This document shows positions 62,118 to 64,000 of a stretch of 64,000 bases of DNA, one piece after another. The translations under genes were made by a program, and so were the position numbers. The stretch is from JANJTB01 sp032027125 (GTDB lineage Bacteria > Bacteroidota > Ignavibacteria > Kapaibacteriales > UBA2268). How positions within the stretch are numbered: the first letter of the stretch is position 1; every line of letters starts with the position of its first letter. The DNA is taken from contig JAVSMQ010000001.1 in the NCBI GenBank assembly GCA_032027125.1, positions 1,968,466-2,032,465 on the forward strand, written 5' to 3'. The notes below the pieces were generated by a model. The model saw only the letters and a list, made by a program, of their open reading frames with translations. It did no database searches and was not told the DNA's origin.

Positions 62118-63431
62118 ATGAATGACTTTGAAAATGAAAAGGAAGTCAAATCATCAGATATGACAAAAGATTTTTTAAATATTGCCGGAAAAAATCCGGT
62201 TGAAGAAGATTTGATAAAAAGTGAAAGTCGGTACCGCGGACTTGTTGAACTTGCTGTTGACGGTATATTGCTCGGTTCGCACGATGGTTATGTAATTGAA
62301 GCAAATGATTGTATATGTCAAATATTTGGCAGGGCGAGAAGTGAAATCATTGGAAAACATATCAGCCAGTTGAATTTTAAACCCGAAAGTGTTCAAAAAT
62401 ATCCATTTCAATTTCAATTACTTCAACAGGGCGAGACGGTTATCAGCGAGAGAACGATAGTCAAACCCAATGGTACAGAGGTTGAGGTCGAAATGAGAAC
62501 AAAGATGATGCCCGACGGTACCTATCAATCAATTTACCGCGATATTACAAGACGTAAAAAATATGAATCCGAAATGAAACTACACTCACTTGAAATGGAA
62601 AGTATCAATAGTGAATTGAATAACTCAAAATTATTATTAGAATCAGTATTGCTGCAAAAAAATCTGCTGATTGAAGAATTAACGGAAACAAAATACAGAC
62701 TTGAAAAGATTAATTTAGAAAAAGACAAATTATTTTCGATAATTGCGCATGACCTGCGTTCTCCTTTCACCGGTTTTATCGGACTAACGGCTCTTATGTC
62801 CGATGGAAATACAAAATTCACTGTTGAAGAAATGCAAAGTATTGCCCACAGTTTGAGTAATTCGGCTTCAAACTTATTTAAACTTTTGGAAAATCTTCTT
62901 CAATGGTCAAGAATGCAGCGCGGATATATTGAGAATCAACTCGAATTCTTGAATTTGAAAACATTAGTAGATGCTAATATTGAACTCCAAAATTCTGCCG
63001 TAAGGCAAAAAGACATTGAGATTGTCACCAGTATTGATGATGATATTTCAATTCAATCCGATGCAATGATGCTTAATACCATTATTAGAAATTTATTGTC
63101 CAATGCTATTAAATTTACTCCAAGGGGAGGCAGGATTGAGATTGGCGTCGAAGTTATTCCTCCTAAAGATTTTGGTTCTTCGGCGGGATATATTCAAATA
63201 TATTTTAAAGACAGCGGTATAGGTATGAATGATGATTCAATCGCAAAATTATTCAGAATTGACCAAAAAGTTTCCAGCCCGGGTACCGATAATGAGCCAA
63301 GCACGGGTCTTGGATTACTGTTATGCAAGGAATTTGTAGAAAATCTGGGCGGGAAAATTTGGGTAGAAAGCAGAGAAAACCATGGGAGTAAGTTTTATTT
63401 TACTTTGCCGGCAGAAAGTCAGAAAGGATAA
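62118..63431 (+). CDS. PAS-domain sensor histidine kinase
   Basis: 437 aa. Residues ~37-150 form a PAS domain (ESRYRGLVELAVDGILLGSHDGYVIEAND to YRDITRRKK), followed by a coiled coil, HisKA with His211 (IIAHDLRSPFTGFIG), and HATPase_c (NLLSNAIKFTPRGG, DSGIGMNDDS, STGLGLLLCKEF). There is no receiver domain, so it needs a separate response regulator, which is not seen in the window. It starts 53 bp after the hybrid kinase on the same strand; the two may share stimulus or partner. Confidence 0.93.
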   Translation: MNDFENEKEVKSSDMTKDFLNIAGKNPVEEDLIKSESRYRGLVELAVDGILLGSHDGYVIEANDCICQIFGRARSEIIGKHISQLNFKPESVQKYPFQFQLLQQGETVISERTIVKPNGTEVEVEMRTKMMPDGTYQSIYRDITRRKKYESEMKLHSLEMESINSELNNSKLLLESVLLQKNLLIEELTETKYRLEKINLEKDKLFSIIAHDLRSPFTGFIGLTALMSDGNTKFTVEEMQSIAHSLSNSASNLFKLLENLLQWSRMQRGYIENQLEFLNLKTLVDANIELQNSAVRQKDIEIVTSIDDDISIQSDAMMLNTIIRNLLSNAIKFTPRGGRIEIGVEVIPPKDFGSSAGYIQIYFKDSGIGMNDDSIAKLFRIDQKVSSPGTDNEPSTGLGLLLCKEFVENLGGKIWVESRENHGSKFYFTLPAESQKG

Positions 63432-63465
63432 AGCAGTCTCGACTGATAATATTAAAAATATAATT

Positions 63466-63867
63466 TTATAAACTTATTTTCGGAACTTTTTCCGACCCTT
63501 CGAATTTGAAATCAACTATTTTATGAATTATTTTTGATTTTGAAGTATTATCAACCGAGTCTTTGTACGCATAATAAACCGGAATATCCACTTTTAAGTT
63601 AGTATCATTTATGACAGATATTTCAAACTTATTCAGGAAATCGGGAAGCTCCATCTGTCCCATAAAGTAATAAGCTGCAAATTTATCGTTTACTTTTTCA
63701 ACAGCACCTTTATAGTACCTTGTACCTTTCCATCTGATTAATCTGTCTGAATCCCAATCTTTATCAATCTGCATTTTAATAATATTTATTATACTGTCCA
63801 ATTTTATTGATTTATTATCGGTTACCAAATAAAACGGCTCATCAAAGTCTGTTGTAGCACCTGACAT
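63466..63867 (-). CDS. Hypothetical protein, 133 aa
   Basis: No recognised domain. The sequence is beta-rich, with a central GTRYYKGAVEKV...FAAYYFMGQMELPDF segment and conserved-looking aromatic residues. The frame stays open about 35 codons upstream of the ATG at 63867 without another ATG; that stretch is hydrophobic and basic (WVKLILYQILVRIIATIRRW), so the gene may have a non-standard start or a frameshift and be longer. It is convergent with the PAS kinase gene. Confidence 0.5.
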   Translation of the reverse strand: MSGATTDFDEPFYLVTDNKSIKLDSIINIIKMQIDKDWDSDRLIRWKGTRYYKGAVEKVNDKFAAYYFMGQMELPDFLNKFEISVINDTNLKVDIPVYYAYKDSVDNTSKSKIIHKIVDFKFEGSEKVPKISL

Positions 63868-64000
63868 AGTTCCGATATAACGGAAGTTCCACCTGCGTAT
63901 GGTTGCAATAATCCTGACAAGTATTTGATATAGAATAAGCTTAACCCATTCTTTTCAGTTTCTTCCTAGTGCCTACATTTACATTCACCTTCGGAAAAAT
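63868..64000. other. Window end, unresolved upstream sequence
   Basis: Contains the open hydrophobic reading stretch described for the preceding entry. Beyond it nothing is seen except a short CCTTCGGAAA run at the very end that resembles the intergenic CCTTCGG repeats. Confidence 0.3.

Noticed and set aside
1..64000. tRNA or rRNA genes
   Set aside because: No GTTCGANTC-type T-loop with a matching acceptor stem and no rRNA motif was recognised anywhere by eye.

Overview
This AT-rich window (estimated by eye, not computed) carries ordinary bacterial genes together with secreted proteins ending in type IX secretion (T9SS) sorting domains. It also has choice-of-anchor-D repeats, -7/-33 promoters of the TAnnTTTG type and many intergenic palindromic repeats. 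This points to the Fibrobacterota-Chlorobiota-Bacteroidota (FCB) group. A Kapaibacteria/Ignavibacteria-like member fits well, but the sequence alone does not settle the phylum. No rRNA, tRNA or CRISPR array was recognised.

Layout. 0.1-8.7 kb: a leftward block of envelope and housekeeping genes (undecaprenyl-phosphate sugar transferase, glutaminyl cyclase, a heptose kinase/adenylyltransferase pair, DUF2461, a degenerate SDR, mnmG, mnmE). Two ParB-binding parS sites sit in the gaps on either side of mnmG, so this is probably a chromosome partition zone. 9.4-14.8 kb: one giant T9SS-exported VWA/beta-propeller/ASH protein. 14.8-17.6 kb: a nested palindromic repeat, a decayed bacterioferritin copy, a YihY membrane protein and intact bacterioferritin. 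17.6-22.3 kb: an overlapping leftward operon of B12-type radical SAM protein, GT4/toroid glycosyltransferase and GH130 enzyme. 22.5-25.5 kb: small stress-type proteins (DUF2959-like, lmo0937-like, cupin, lipoprotein, CsbD). 25.9-26.1 kb: a 21-bp tandem repeat ending abruptly in a Nextera mate-pair adapter, so adjacency across this point is not trustworthy.

26.2-36.8 kb: an orphan protein, a nested MITE-like insertion, an HMA-AraC regulator, a type IIG restriction-modification enzyme, a quinol-type NO reductase with a clear promoter/operator, a CoA-transferase and a PIN toxin-like module. 37.3-40.4 kb: a beta-barrel/OmpA pair and a small membrane protein. 40.9-44.5 kb: a leftward operon of glycogen synthase, NUDIX hydrolase and acyl-CoA carboxylase beta subunit. 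44.6-48.1 kb: an Mla-type lipid transport operon with an M15 peptidase. 48.4-49.9 kb: an IS4-family element inserted into a C-rich palindrome. 50-57.5 kb: methylmalonyl-CoA decarboxylase-like protein, prolyl oligopeptidase, a T9SS-exported gingipain-fold protein, CorA and a methyltransferase. 57.7-58.1 kb: two convergent 21-bp repeat arrays. 58.4-63.4 kb: two sensor histidine kinases.

The most distinctive content is the non-coding layer: parS sites, a ~200-bp MITE-like family with a 9-bp target duplication, a three-locus family of nested palindromes, and the 21-bp arrays.
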